From NCBI RefSeq assembly GCF_020080835.1, contig NC_058163.1, positions 13,628,287 to 13,692,286 of the forward strand: DNA of 64,000 nucleotides, written 5' to 3'. Shown here piece after piece: positions 1-9,606 of this stretch. Every line of letters starts with the position of its first letter. Within the stretch, counting starts at the first letter, position 1. The position numbers and the translations under genes were made by a program. Source of the DNA: Cotesia glomerata. Lineage: Eukaryota; Arthropoda; Insecta; Hymenoptera; Braconidae. The notes beneath the pieces were generated by a model. It was not told the origin of the DNA. It was given only the letters and a program-made list of their open reading frames with translations, and made no database searches.

Positions 1-595
1 GATACAATTTGGATCGATTTGGACTGATAGATTTCGAAAAATCTAAAAAAAAAATTTTTTCAAAAGTGGTTTGTTGGAATAACTTTCGAACGGCTTCATC
101 GATCAACTTCAAAAACTAATCAGCTTTTAACCTCAAAAAACCACGTCGATCGCCACCAGTCCGGTCAAAATCGGTTGATTCGTTCGAGAGATATCGTGAA
201 CGAAAGAAAACCGAAAAAAGTGTTATTTCGGAATAACTCCAAAATTCATAGCGCGATCAATTCAAAATTTGAGATTCTTTCTGAGGCTTGAAAAACTGCG
301 TCAAATGCTGCCAACCGCGTGAAAATCGGTTTATTCATTCAAAAGTTATTGCGGTTTAAAAATTCAAAAAATAGTGTCATCAAATCCCTATCAGACTTTT
401 GAGCTCGAAGAGCTCAAAAGCATAGAAAAACAATCTCTTTGAGCTTGGAGAGCTCAAAATAACCCATAAATTGTATTTTTGAGCTCGAAGAGCTCAAAAA
501 CGCCATTGGTGCAATTTTAAGCGCCTAAGTATGGAATTAGCGGGAAGTTGCAGGGATGGCCTTCAGGGTCAACCGTTTTCCTAATTTTTTTATTA
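1..595 (+). repeat. Dispersed repeat R1, 3' part
   Basis: This stretch matches, at similar order and spacing, sequence at about 20160-20850 (same strand) and 22585-23280 (opposite strand), so it is a dispersed repeat cut by the window start. It carries three successive hairpins built on GAGCTC. The first is at 397-419, with ten-base arms TTTTGAGCTC/GAGCTCAAAA around a 3-base loop, the second (weaker) is near 438-459 and the third is near 477-499. The copy ends with a block near 545-595 (GGATGGCCTTCAGGGTC then CCTAATTTTTT) that is also seen near 20815-20850 and 58332-58372. No coding capacity is seen. Its class is unknown. Confidence 0.8.
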
Positions 596-1388
596 ATAAT
601 TCATTTCATTTTTCTAATTAAAAATAAAAAATCAGCTACGGATGTCCAGAGCCTCTTAGTGACCTTTGCTACTGATTTTTTGATTAGAAATTATTCTTAT
701 TATTCTAATAAAAAATAAAAATTCAGTCACAGCCGCCTAGGGCATCTTACTGACCCCTGCGACTGATTTTTCAATGAATAATTACTCCAGTAATCGAAAA
801 AAAAATAAAATTCAGTCACAGCCACCCAGAGCCTCTTACTGTCCCTTATAACTGATTTTTTAATTAATAATTTATTTCATTATTCTAATAAAAATAAAAA
901 ATCTGCTACAGACGTCCAGAGCTTCTTACTCACTCTCGCTACTAATTTTTTGATTCGAAATTATTTTCATTATTCTAAAAAAAAAAAAATTTCAGTCATA
1001 GGCACCCAGAGCTCCTCACTAATCCTCGCTGCTACTGATTTTTTAATCAATATTTATTTTTATTATTCTAATGAACAATAAAAAATCAGCTACAGACCTC
1101 CAAAGCCTCTAACTGACCCTCGCTACTGATTTTTTGATTAGAGATTATTCTTATTATTCTAATAAGAAGTGAATATTCAGTCACAGCAGCCCAGAGCCTC
1201 TTACTGTCCCTTACAACTGATTTTATAAGTAATAATTATTTTCATTATTCTTATTAACAATACAAAATCAGCTACAGACGTCTAGAGCCCCGTACTGACC
1301 CTTGCTACTGATTCGTTAATTCGAAATTTTTATTATTATTTCAATAAAAAATAAAATTCAGTTACAGGTGCCCAGAGCTTCTTACTAA
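596..1388. repeat. 90-bp tandem array, first block
   Basis: Units of about 90 bp follow one another (the CCAGAG block recurs near 646, 736, 826 and 916). Two unit types tend to alternate. One carries AAAAATCAGCTACAGACG, the other AATTCAGTCACAGCC, and both end in a CTGATTTTT block. Within a unit the AAAATCAG and CTGATTTT ends are complementary, so each unit can fold back. The array resumes at 2749 after an inserted LTR. No gene is present. Confidence 0.8.
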
Positions 1389-2744
1389 TGTTATGTCCAA
1401 GGGCGTTTTTTGAGCGGTAGCGTAAACGGTGGAGGTTTGGACTAACAGTTTAAAGAATACGCAACGGAGGTTTTAATTCCGTTGTTTTAATTATTTTTGT
1501 GGGACGTTTTCGATGTACGAATTTACCACGCCTTCGTTTGAGACTGTACACGGATTTTAGTTAGGAGTATATGTACTTACTACTTGCTGGATTATTTCTT
1601 AGGATCGGATCCGTGATTCCGGGGCTGATCGTAGTGCCTTTTCCTTGATTGGACCCTCTGTTGGTATTTGCAGCGAATGGATGTGGATGGATTTGGGCTG
1701 CTTATTCTAAGGGCTTCTTATTTTTATGAAATGAATTTATTTAAAACAGATTTCACTTCTTTTTAAGATTTATTTTAATTAACACCAAAACTTTTACACT
1801 TTCACAAATTTTATTTAATCGAAATTATTATAATGAATTTTATTTGAATTTGAGCTAACGTCCTCCAGTCCCCCGTAGGGTAAAGTGCGCAAATTTAGCT
1901 TTAAAAGATCTTAAGTTACTTATTGACCGAACTCTCGCCTAAGTGCAGGGCAAATTAGAACTTTGAGAATCCGGTTCTCTAGGTTTTCTTATTGATCAAA
2001 ATCTCGCCTAAGTGCAGGGCAAATTAAGACTTTGAGATTTTGACTCTCTAAATTTTATCTACTGACCGAGCTCTCGCCTAAGTGCAGGGCAAATTAGAAC
2101 TTTGAGAATCCCGACTCGTAGATATTAATAACTAATACGTGGCCTGCCGGTTGAACCGTGTCTGAACTCGTCTTAAGTGCAGCGCAAATTAAGATAAGGG
2201 ACTTTTACAAGGCACGGGCCTGTCAAGTTAAACGCGGAAGTCGAATTAACCAACTAAGACCTGGTTTACACTTAAAACTAATACGTGGCCTGCCGGTTGA
2301 AACCGCGTCCAAACTTCCTTTAAGTGCGGAGCAAATTAAAGCAAAGGACTCTACAAGGCACGGGCCCGTCAGTTAAACGCGGAAGTCGAATTAACCAACT
2401 AAGACCTGGTTTACACTTAAAACTAATACGTGGCCTGCCGGTTGAAACCGCGTCCAAACTTCCTTTAAGTGCGGAGCAAATTAAAGCAAAGGACTCTACA
2501 AGGCACGGGCCCGTCAGTTAAACGCGGAAGTCGAATTAACCAACTAAGACGTGGAATTGGCTGTTGATCGCCTTTTTAAAAGCTCGCGGTGCTGAGATTG
2601 CAGAAGTCCCCGCTAGTCAACCAGCAGTCACGTAGCTTACATTTTATTGTGGCTTTCGCGCATGGAGAAGTCTTCCATCTGCGCGGGTGATTTAAATTAA
2701 GAAAAATGAGAAGAGAGAAAAGAAATTTGCGGGTGGACATAACA
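1389..2744. mobile_element. Solo LTR (1356 bp) inside the 90-bp array
   Basis: The segment begins TGTTATGTCC and ends GGACATAACA, so it starts TG, ends CA and has short inverted ends. It is flanked by the 4-bp duplication CTAA at 1385-1388 and 2745-2748, and removing it restores an array unit. This is the structure of a solo LTR left by recombination between the two LTRs of a retrotransposon. No gag or pol is present. The element at 56956-57907 has nearly the same ends and is probably related. Confidence 0.8.
1930..2566. repeat. Internal tandem repeats of the solo LTR
   Basis: Three 70-bp units start near 1933, 2003 and 2073 and share TAAGTGCAGGGCAAAT. Three larger units follow, the last two with a 145-bp period and near-identical, and these carry the related core AAGTGCGGAGCAAATTA. 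In the middle 70-bp unit the core is enclosed by perfect nine-base arms, CAAAATCTC (1997-2005) and GAGATTTTG (2034-2042). Short reading frames at 2158-2521 lie in the repeats and are not genes. Confidence 0.8.
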
Positions 2745-2748
2745 CTAA

Positions 2749-3672
2749 CCCTCGCTACTGATTTTTTAATTATTAATTATTTTTATTATTCTGATAAAAA
2801 ATAAAAAATCAGCTACAGACGTCCAGAGCCTCTTACTGACCCTGGGAACTTTTTTTTTGATTAGAAATTATTTTTATTACTCCTATTAAAACCAAAAAAT
2901 ATGCTACGGACGTTCAGAGCCTCTTACTAATCCTTGCTACTGATTTTTCAATGAATAATTACTCCAGTAATCGAAAAAAAAAAATAAAATTCAGTCACAG
3001 CCACCCAGAGCCTCTTAGTGTCCCTAACAACTGATTTTTTTATTAATAATTCATTTCATTATTCTAATTAAAAATAAAAAATCAGCTACAGATGTCTAGA
3101 GCCTCTTAGTGACCCTTGCTACTGATTTTTTGATTATAAATTATTCTTATTATTCTAATAAAAAATAAAAATTCAGTCACAGCCGCCCAGGTCCTCTTAC
3201 TGACCCCTGCGACTGATTTTTCAAAAAATAATTACTCCAGTAATCGAAAAAAAAAATAAAATTCAGTCACAGCCACCCAGAGCCTCTTACTGTCCCTTAC
3301 AACTGATTTTTTAATTAATATTTCATTTAATTATTCTAATAAAATTAAAAAATCAGCTACAGACGTCCAGAGCTTCTTACTCACTTTCGCTACTAATTTT
3401 TTGATTCGAAATTATTTCTATTATTCTAATAAAAAATAAAAATTCAGTCACAGCCGCCTAGAGCCTCTTACTATCCCTTACAACTGATTTTTTAAATAAC
3501 AGTTATTTTTATTATTCCAATTAAAAATAAAAAATCAGCTACAGACGTCCAGATCCTCTTACTGACCCTCGCTATTGATTTTTTAATGAATAATTACTCT
3601 AATAATTAAAATAACAAAATTTCTGGAACTGTGGCCCAGTTTCTCTGTCTGAGCCTTGCTACTGATTTTTTT
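2749..3672. repeat. 90-bp tandem array, second block
   Basis: This continues the array interrupted at 1388, with the same alternating ~90-bp foldback units (about ten here). The last units drift near 3600-3672. No coding sequence is seen. Confidence 0.8.
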
Positions 3673-4012
3673 TAATAAAAATCTCACTTATAATTCCCAA
3701 CAATATCTACTGTTTTCCCCGTTCCATTTGACAAAATTTTGTGCCTGTAACAAATTAATAAAAACATCCTTATTACATTCATACGCGCATTGTTACTGAC
3801 GCACTAACGCTTGGCTACACTAGTGTACAGTCTCACACATTCATCTAGCATCACGTAAGTCCGCCATCTACGGTCGGTCTCTCTTCACTTCCGGTCTACT
3901 GCGTGCGAAGCCGGCAGCATCTCTAGCGTCTCACTCTCGCCTTAACCACTGCCTTCTCACTCAATTTTCATTCTTCTGCAGCGTGCTTCTGATTGGTCAC
4001 TTTCATTGATTA
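3673..4012. other. Non-coding stretch
   Basis: No gene is seen. The base composition is less AT-rich than the flanks (short CG-containing words between 3780 and 3990). It may be the inner part of the MITE whose right end follows, but no matching left arm was found. Confidence 0.4.
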
Positions 4013-4121
4013 TTAATTAATTATCTATGCGTCTAATTAAAAAATGGCGAGGACTTTCCGTCTCAGAATAATTTTCTTCTTCGATCCCTACAAGAAAGTG
4101 CGTGACTTCTGGGACACTCTG
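4013..4121. mobile_element. Right arm of a CAGGGTGTCCC-type MITE
   Basis: This segment resembles the right arm of the complete foldback element at 61547-62401. Shared features are TTAATTATCTATGCGTCTAAT, GGACTTTCCGTCTCAGAAT and the end CTTCTGGGACACTCTG followed by TA. The matching left arm is not recognisable, so this is a partial copy. Confidence 0.6.
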
Positions 4122-4135
4122 TATATTCAAATAAA

Positions 4136-4315
4136 AAAAATTTGTTAACATTAAATAAATATTTTTGATTCATTTCAAATAAATCTGTGCATTTGAGTCA
4201 CACAAACCGTTTTCTCAGTCTACTTATCTGAAGTTCATTTAGACCATAAGCGATTAAAAGTTTAAGCAAATTCTAAAAAACCCTAAAAAATTGCAAATAA
4301 AGCAAAAAATAGTAC
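4136..4315. repeat. Dispersed repeat R2, fragment
   Basis: The reverse complement of this segment resembles 20855-20970 (ATACTTATCTGAAGTTTATTTAGG-like block, then a block with CCCTGAAAAATTGCAA). It is a second dispersed repeat family and has no coding content. Confidence 0.5.
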
Positions 4316-5470
4316 AAGAAAGAAAAAAATTCCAGATATTGCGTTAAAAAAAATTTTTAAAAATTAGATCAATCATGATTCTCATGTATTTCAATCCGCT
4401 GAATATAAATCTCGAATTTATATGGCTCACACATCTCTAAAATCTAAATATATGGCAAAAAACCACTGAAAATTAAAATAAATGAAGTCCGTTATGATAA
4501 AAATTAAATTTTAAATAAAAATAAAAAATTTTTAACATGTTATCCGATCTGTAGAATATAAATTTTAAATTTTTTGACATAAATCCTTAAAAAATTTTCT
4601 TTAATTCTACTTTTTTTGATATCGTTTTTATTACACTGGTGTCTTGGTGGAATCCTCCGCCTTACTCGTCACTGTAATCGTCAAAATTTTCAGGAAAGTG
4701 TAGAAAGTAAGAATGTAAAATGTGCAATTCAAGATTTATCAAGCAACCCTAAGGTGTAATTGAAATAAAGTTCGAATTCGAGGTTCTGTTCGGGGACCAA
4801 AAATTCTTTCTTCTTATTTGGCGTCGTTAACATAGTGATTTGTTCAATCTTAACTATCCCACAAACATAAATAGCAGAATATTTTGTGAACCCTGATTGT
4901 TGGTCAAACAGTGCTGTTGCAAATTTTATATCACCACAAACTTTCCATTGATGTTCCGAATACTTTATTTCATCTAATACGATTTGCAAATTGTAAATCA
5001 GTGCCAATATGTTTCCATTATAACGAAGCACAGTTTTCAAACTTATCTTAGATAAATCAATACAACCTTTTACATCTGGTCAGTACACTGATGAATTTTC
5101 GGAACTCCTTCTTTTCATCGAAATTTTAATCATTCCTGATTTCTTGCTTGAATGCTTGTGCCTGTAACCAGGGCACTTCCACATGGTGACGGCGAGCAAC
5201 AGAACCATCTGGCAGAGTCCCTGGGTTAACGACTTGTATGCCGTCATGGCAAATATTTTATTTTTATTTAAAAATTGATTTTTATCATAACGGACTTGAT
5301 TCATTTTGATTTTTAGTGGTTTCTTTCCATTTATTTTGATTTTCAAAGATGTCTGAACTATATAAATTCGAGATTTATATTCGGCGGATCGAAATACATA
5401 AGAATCATGATTGATCTAATTTTATAAAATTTTTTTTAACACAATATCTGGAATTTTTTGCTTTTTTTTT
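4316..5470. mobile_element. Foldback element with ~110-190 bp inverted arms
   Basis: The left arm (4316-4430, extending in broken form to about 4510) and right arm (about 5270-5470) are reverse complements. Both contain TTCCAGATATTG, GATCAATCATGATTCT, GTATTTC and AAATCTCGAATTTATA. The inner part, about 0.76 kb, holds a decayed coding fragment on the minus strand. No clear target duplication was found. Single-base differences between the arms suggest moderate age. Confidence 0.65.
4729..5040 (-). pseudogene. Fragment of an uncharacterised transposon-type protein
   Basis: This 103-residue frame contains EIKYSEHQWKVCGDIKFAT followed by a QQSGFTKYSA block. From memory, this pattern resembles an uncharacterised protein repeated many times in arthropod genomes, in which a CLWDSR-like block follows. 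Here that block is in another frame (near 4865), so at least one frameshift has occurred, and further stops follow. The fragment lies between the inverted arms of the foldback element and is probably a remnant of its original coding region. The function is unknown. The assignment rests on recalled family appearance, not a search. Confidence 0.4.
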
Positions 5471-5527
5471 CTTTTTAACTTCCCGCTAAGAAAATCGAAG
5501 ATTTTCAAAAATCGGAAAGTTATTTGT
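5471..5527 (-). repeat. R1 repeat fragment
   Basis: AACTTCCCGCTAAG followed by a block with GATTTTCAAAAATCGG and AAGTTATT matches, in reverse complement, the R1 end near 23400-23445. It stops abruptly where the LTR-like sequence begins. Confidence 0.5.
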
Positions 5528-5865
5528 AACGGGTGTTTATGCCGCTTATTGGCCCCTTAATTAATTTAATAGAAATAAAACAATACCTAGCAAAAATGAT
5601 TCTAAATTAACAAGGGCGCCACCAGGATTTTGTATCTCGGTTCCTGGAACCGGAAACCAGAGCTGAGCTTAATAATCTACAGGGAGAGAGAGTGGAGGAA
5701 GGTGGTCTGAAAGAAATAAATTTTCATTTAACAAAAATGACCGGTATTTATTTAACAACAAAATAGAATAACAACTCGTGCCCTCGCACGTACAATTAAC
5801 AACTAAAGACTACAGCCTAACTAACGGCTGACCAGGACTTCTTAAAACTAACAAAAATTCTTAAT

Positions 5866-6090
5866 CCTACAGTACTCTCATATTGAGCGTCTATACTGCA
5901 GTTTCTAACTAAGTCGCGCTGTCCACCGGACCCTCACGCTCTATCAAAATTCTTAATCCTGACGGTACCCTCTCATGGAGCGTCTATACCGCAGTTTCTA
6001 TCTTACTACCGTGGTACCCCACTTGGCGTCTATACCACGGCTTCTAACTTACTACCGTTGTACCCCACTTGGCGTCTGTACAACGACTTC
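5866..6090. repeat. Tandem hairpins with compensating stem changes
   Basis: Four related units share a loop containing GAGCGTCTA or TTGGCGTCT and flanks like TTCTAACTTACTA, but each has its own complementary stem. The stems are CAGTA (5870-5874)/TACTG (5894-5898), CGGTA (5963-5967)/TACCG (5987-5991), CCGTGGTA (6009-6016)/TACCACGG (6033-6040) and CGTTGTA (6056-6062)/TACAACG (6079-6085). Changes in one arm are matched in the other at two or more positions. All stems were read directly. Confidence 0.85.
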
Positions 6091-7254
6091 TAGGATTTCC
6101 CGCCCCGGAGTCAGATGGACTCAAGCGTGCTCAACGTGCCTCTTGAGCGGTACTATCTCACACACACATTACCCACGCGTCTCCACACACATATCCCGCT
6201 CACACACACAACTGACTCTACTTTACTTTTATTTTCTGGATTACAAAATTACTCCAAAAAAGTCAACGTTCAATTCTTACTAAAATTATTCAGTCATTAG
6301 CTTACAATAAAACTCATGAATTATCCTCACGATTAATAAATTTACTTCTTAAAATTTTCGGCTTAAAACCGACGCTTCTTTTATTCCAAATTTAACACGA
6401 GCTTAACTCTGCGCATTAACTTAAATTCTTTCGAAGAACATTCTTTATAAAATTAACTAAATTTTTACTCGGACGTAATCCACACTGACAAATAGTTTTT
6501 ATAAATAATTTTACCGGAATAATGGTATTAAATTTTACTTATTATAATTTTCACAGGCTTCAATTTCAATATAAGATTCAACCGCGTGAAATTTCCGACT
6601 AGACAATTATTATTATTGTTATTGTCGACTGGATAATTAATTAACAACAATTTTATCTCGATGTAAAAATAAATTCCGAAAATCATCCGCGGTTATTTCA
6701 ATTTCTAATTTCGTCGCAATTTTCTCAATACTTAATTTTCCAATAATAATTTTAGTCTTCCATAGTTCAATATATAAATAACCACGTGGAATTTTTCGAT
6801 TTATAAATAATTAATAAAACAATTTGTCTCAATATAAAATAAATTCACGAAAAATTATCCACGGTTAATTCGATCTCAATTGCGTCGAAACTCAGTAGCC
6901 GATTCTCAATAAATTATATTAAATAAATAATACTTTTTTGTAACAAATAATATTAATAAATGATAATTCAATTGTTATAATTTATAATAATAGTCCAGTT
7001 GTTAATATTGTAAATTTACTGCGTCACAAAATTCTCAAGGAATTTGCGCGCTCAAAATGGACGCCGTTGTTCGTTACAGCGTACTAAGCTCGACCTCGGG
7101 TACCGAAGCTTGACCAGTCGTGAGTTGCTGATTGGAATAATTCTCGATGTTCAGAAATTAATTAAATTTGATTAATCAAAAGATGAATTTAATTTAGCCA
7201 ATCTTAAGATGTTAATAATTATTAACCAGCTGAATTAACAATTTAGATACTTAC

Positions 7255-7437
7255 GACCTAAACCCAGGAGGTCTAGAACATTCCTCGGGTGTAAAATCCC
7301 CAGGAGGAATTGTTCACAAGCTAATAAATTAAATTGATTAAAATAATTAATTATTATTAACAAATTGAATTACCAATTATTAAATCAAAATTGAGAAGTA
7401 GATTGACCAGTGAGCCGGGTATAAACCCCAAGGCTCA
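7255..7437. repeat. Second hairpin array with conserved AAACCC loops
   Basis: There are three hairpins. At 7255-7273, GACCT/AGGTC encloses AAACCCAGG. At 7276-7315, GAACATTCCTC/GAGGAATTGTTC (one bulge) encloses GGGTGTAAAATCCCCAG. At 7411-7437, TGAGCC/GGCTCA encloses GGGTATAAACCCCAA. The loops are alike while the outer stems differ completely yet stay complementary. Confidence 0.8.
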
Positions 7438-7640
7438 ACAAAAGGACAAAATTCCAATACCTTAATAATCTTAATACTGAAGAAAACTCTACTCTGGAAT
7501 TTGGCTTCCTTCCTAGCTGCTTTGGTTGGCGATGTCACTGGCAGGGGCAGCTCACTCAATGCTTTTAGATAGGACCGAATTTTGGCAGGCAGCAGGACTA
7601 TCCATTACCAACATAATTCCAGAGAATTGATAGTTTCTAG

Positions 7641-7927
7641 ATGTCATTAGTTATTTCTTATTATTATAGTGAAAATGTCAGCATTGTAAGATGATTAGGA
7701 GCGCTCTCAATTGAGCAATGCGATTGGAGGATATAAAAGTGCGGAAATTTAAACGTAATAAAAATTAAAATTAAATAAAAAATAATAAAAATAATAATTA
7801 ATAAAGCAACTAATCAAACAAATTTCGTAAAAAAAAAGATTTTTAAAAGAATAGTAAAAAAATAAAAAAAAATTTCGAAACAGACTTGTAAGCAAAGTTT
7901 AGAATTAACCTTATACAAACGAATACA
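7641..7927. other. AT-rich non-coding stretch
   Basis: Simple AT-rich sequence (runs of AATAAT and A-tracts). Nothing else is recognised. Confidence 0.4.
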
Positions 7928-8006
7928 TAACACAGACAGGAGCTATGTGGGTTAAGACGTTAGTCTCTGCGGGTAATCACAGGGTTCGATTCCTACGCTG
8001 AGATTA
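7928..8006 (+). repeat. tRNA-like sequence
   Basis: GTGGGTTAAGACGTTAGTCT followed by GGTTCGATTCC resembles the A and B boxes of a polymerase III promoter in a tRNA-derived sequence. A run of ten T bases shortly after could act as a terminator. The acceptor and T stems do not pair well, so I read this as a SINE head or tRNA pseudogene, not a working tRNA. Confidence 0.5.
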
Positions 8007-8352
8007 AATTTTTTTTTTTATATTTTTTACGACAATCGTGCAGTTTCAATATTGAATTTTTGTCAAATTAAAATGAAAACAATGATTATCTAGTGATAAT
8101 TAACGATACAGAAATACAATTATCAGGTTATCGAAGAAAATTAAATACAGTTGAATGGATTTAAATAAATTTTATTAAAAATTCACAAAGTAAAGAAATG
8201 AATTACAGTCCATAAATAATAAAATAAAATTATATACACTTTTTTTACCTTAGGAACAAACTGCCAGTAAAAGCTTTATTCAAATACAAATAGACAACAT
8301 TGACAATAAATAAATATCGATACTTAAATCCTAAAATACAAGAAGAAAATAG
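8007..8352. other. AT-rich non-coding stretch
   Basis: No gene or recognised repeat. This is the left flank of the DNA transposon beginning at 8361. Confidence 0.4.
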
Positions 8353-8360
8353 ATATACAT

Positions 8361-9233
8361 TAGACTGGGCCAAAAAAATTAACTATTTTTTTTTTTTTTT
8401 TGTATATCGAAAATATTATTTGGGATGACAAAAAAAAATGTTGTGAGAATTTGAGCCCTTAATATTTATATTAAGAGGTCTATCATCGCAACTTTTAATT
8501 TTTTTTTCCGGAACGGGTTTTTGTCTCATAACTCCTAAACCATCGAGGTAAATGAAATAAACTTAGATGTTTTTTGAAGCAAATTTAATTGTCTACAAAA
8601 AAAGACTGATTGAAATTTTTCGTCAGATGAACCGTTTTCTTATAAACACGCCTTGAAAATTGATAAGATTTCAGAATTTTATTGTTTAACTTTGGAATTT
8701 TGTAATTCACTTAAAAATTAGTATCCGGAAAAAATTCAATAGAGATTCTTGAAGGGAATTTAATTTCCTACAAAAAATGTCTCTTAACATTTTTAGCTAA
8801 ATTCACTCCTTTGAAAGTTATTCAAAGTTAAAGTTGATGTCAAAATAAAATTCTGGTTTTTTTCGCTGTAAATTTAATTTTTTTGAGCCCATTGAAAATT
8901 TTGATATTTTTATAGATAATAATTTTTATTTTATCAACAGAATTATGAAAAATTTGAAAAAATCATAATATATTTTTATTTATTGGCATTGAAAAGCTAT
9001 TTTCTGCAGAAAATTGCATTTTCACTGTGTTTTGATAGTTTAAAAAATAACAATCATGTTGTTTTCTCATTGAAAATTATTTACTTTTTATTTAATACAA
9101 ATTTATCTACGAGAATCCGCTTTAATTAACAACCTCCCCTTACTCCCCTTGTTTCATTTTTCGACATCAATCCACAGTACTACATCTCATGAGATTACTC
9201 TCTCATTTTCTCAATAATTGCGTCGCTTAATAC
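8361..9233 (+). repeat. Left terminal inverted repeat
   Basis: 873 bp, reverse complement of 13234-14105. The last shared block is CAATAATTGCGTCGCTTAATAC. The arms contain no open frame and have only scattered single-base differences (for example CACTGTG against CACTATG near 9032). Confidence 0.9.
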
Positions 9234-9606
9234 AAAGCCAACCGATTGAACATAACCTCAAAACAATATTATTAATTATTAGTATCGTATTATATAGCGC
9301 CACGATGTTTTTATTCATCTATCACCATTTCTAAAAACAACGACCCCTAGTTCGACCTTCACTTTCGGTATTTCTTACATTCCATTGTTCTACAAATAGA
9401 GAGGTTATGTTTTTTAGATAACTGTAGCATCTTTCTTCATTGTTAATTGTGGATCGAGCGTCGCTTTTAATCTCAGTATTCGTGTTGTGAGTTGTGTGTC
9501 TAATTTCTAGTGTTGTTACAATTTTTATTACAACCTGACTCTCTTTATTTGTTGTGATTTTTGATTACGTAAATATAATTGAATAATATCAAAGAACTGT
9601 ATCAAT

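Larger units (their letters stand above)
5528..7640. other. LTR-like non-coding stretch with hairpin arrays
   Basis: The start, TGTAACGGGTG, matches the beginning of the solo LTR at 23792 (TGTAACGGGTA) and interrupts an R1 fragment. I therefore read this as an LTR or LTR-derived sequence, although its right end and a target duplication were not found. It holds two hairpin arrays (5866-6090 and 7255-7437). It also holds a pair of ~170-bp imperfect repeats near 6560-6700 and 6765-6890 with CCGCG/CGCGG and CCACG/CACGG words. Frames at 5975-6300 are shadows of repeats. Confidence 0.45.

Noticed and set aside
2158..2521. Two overlapping frames with repeated peptide blocks
   Set aside because: They translate the 145-bp LTR repeats. 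The peptide repetition follows from DNA repetition.
5528..7640. Complete solo LTR
   Set aside because: The start matches another LTR, but no CA end with a matching TATT duplication could be found. Kept only as LTR-like.
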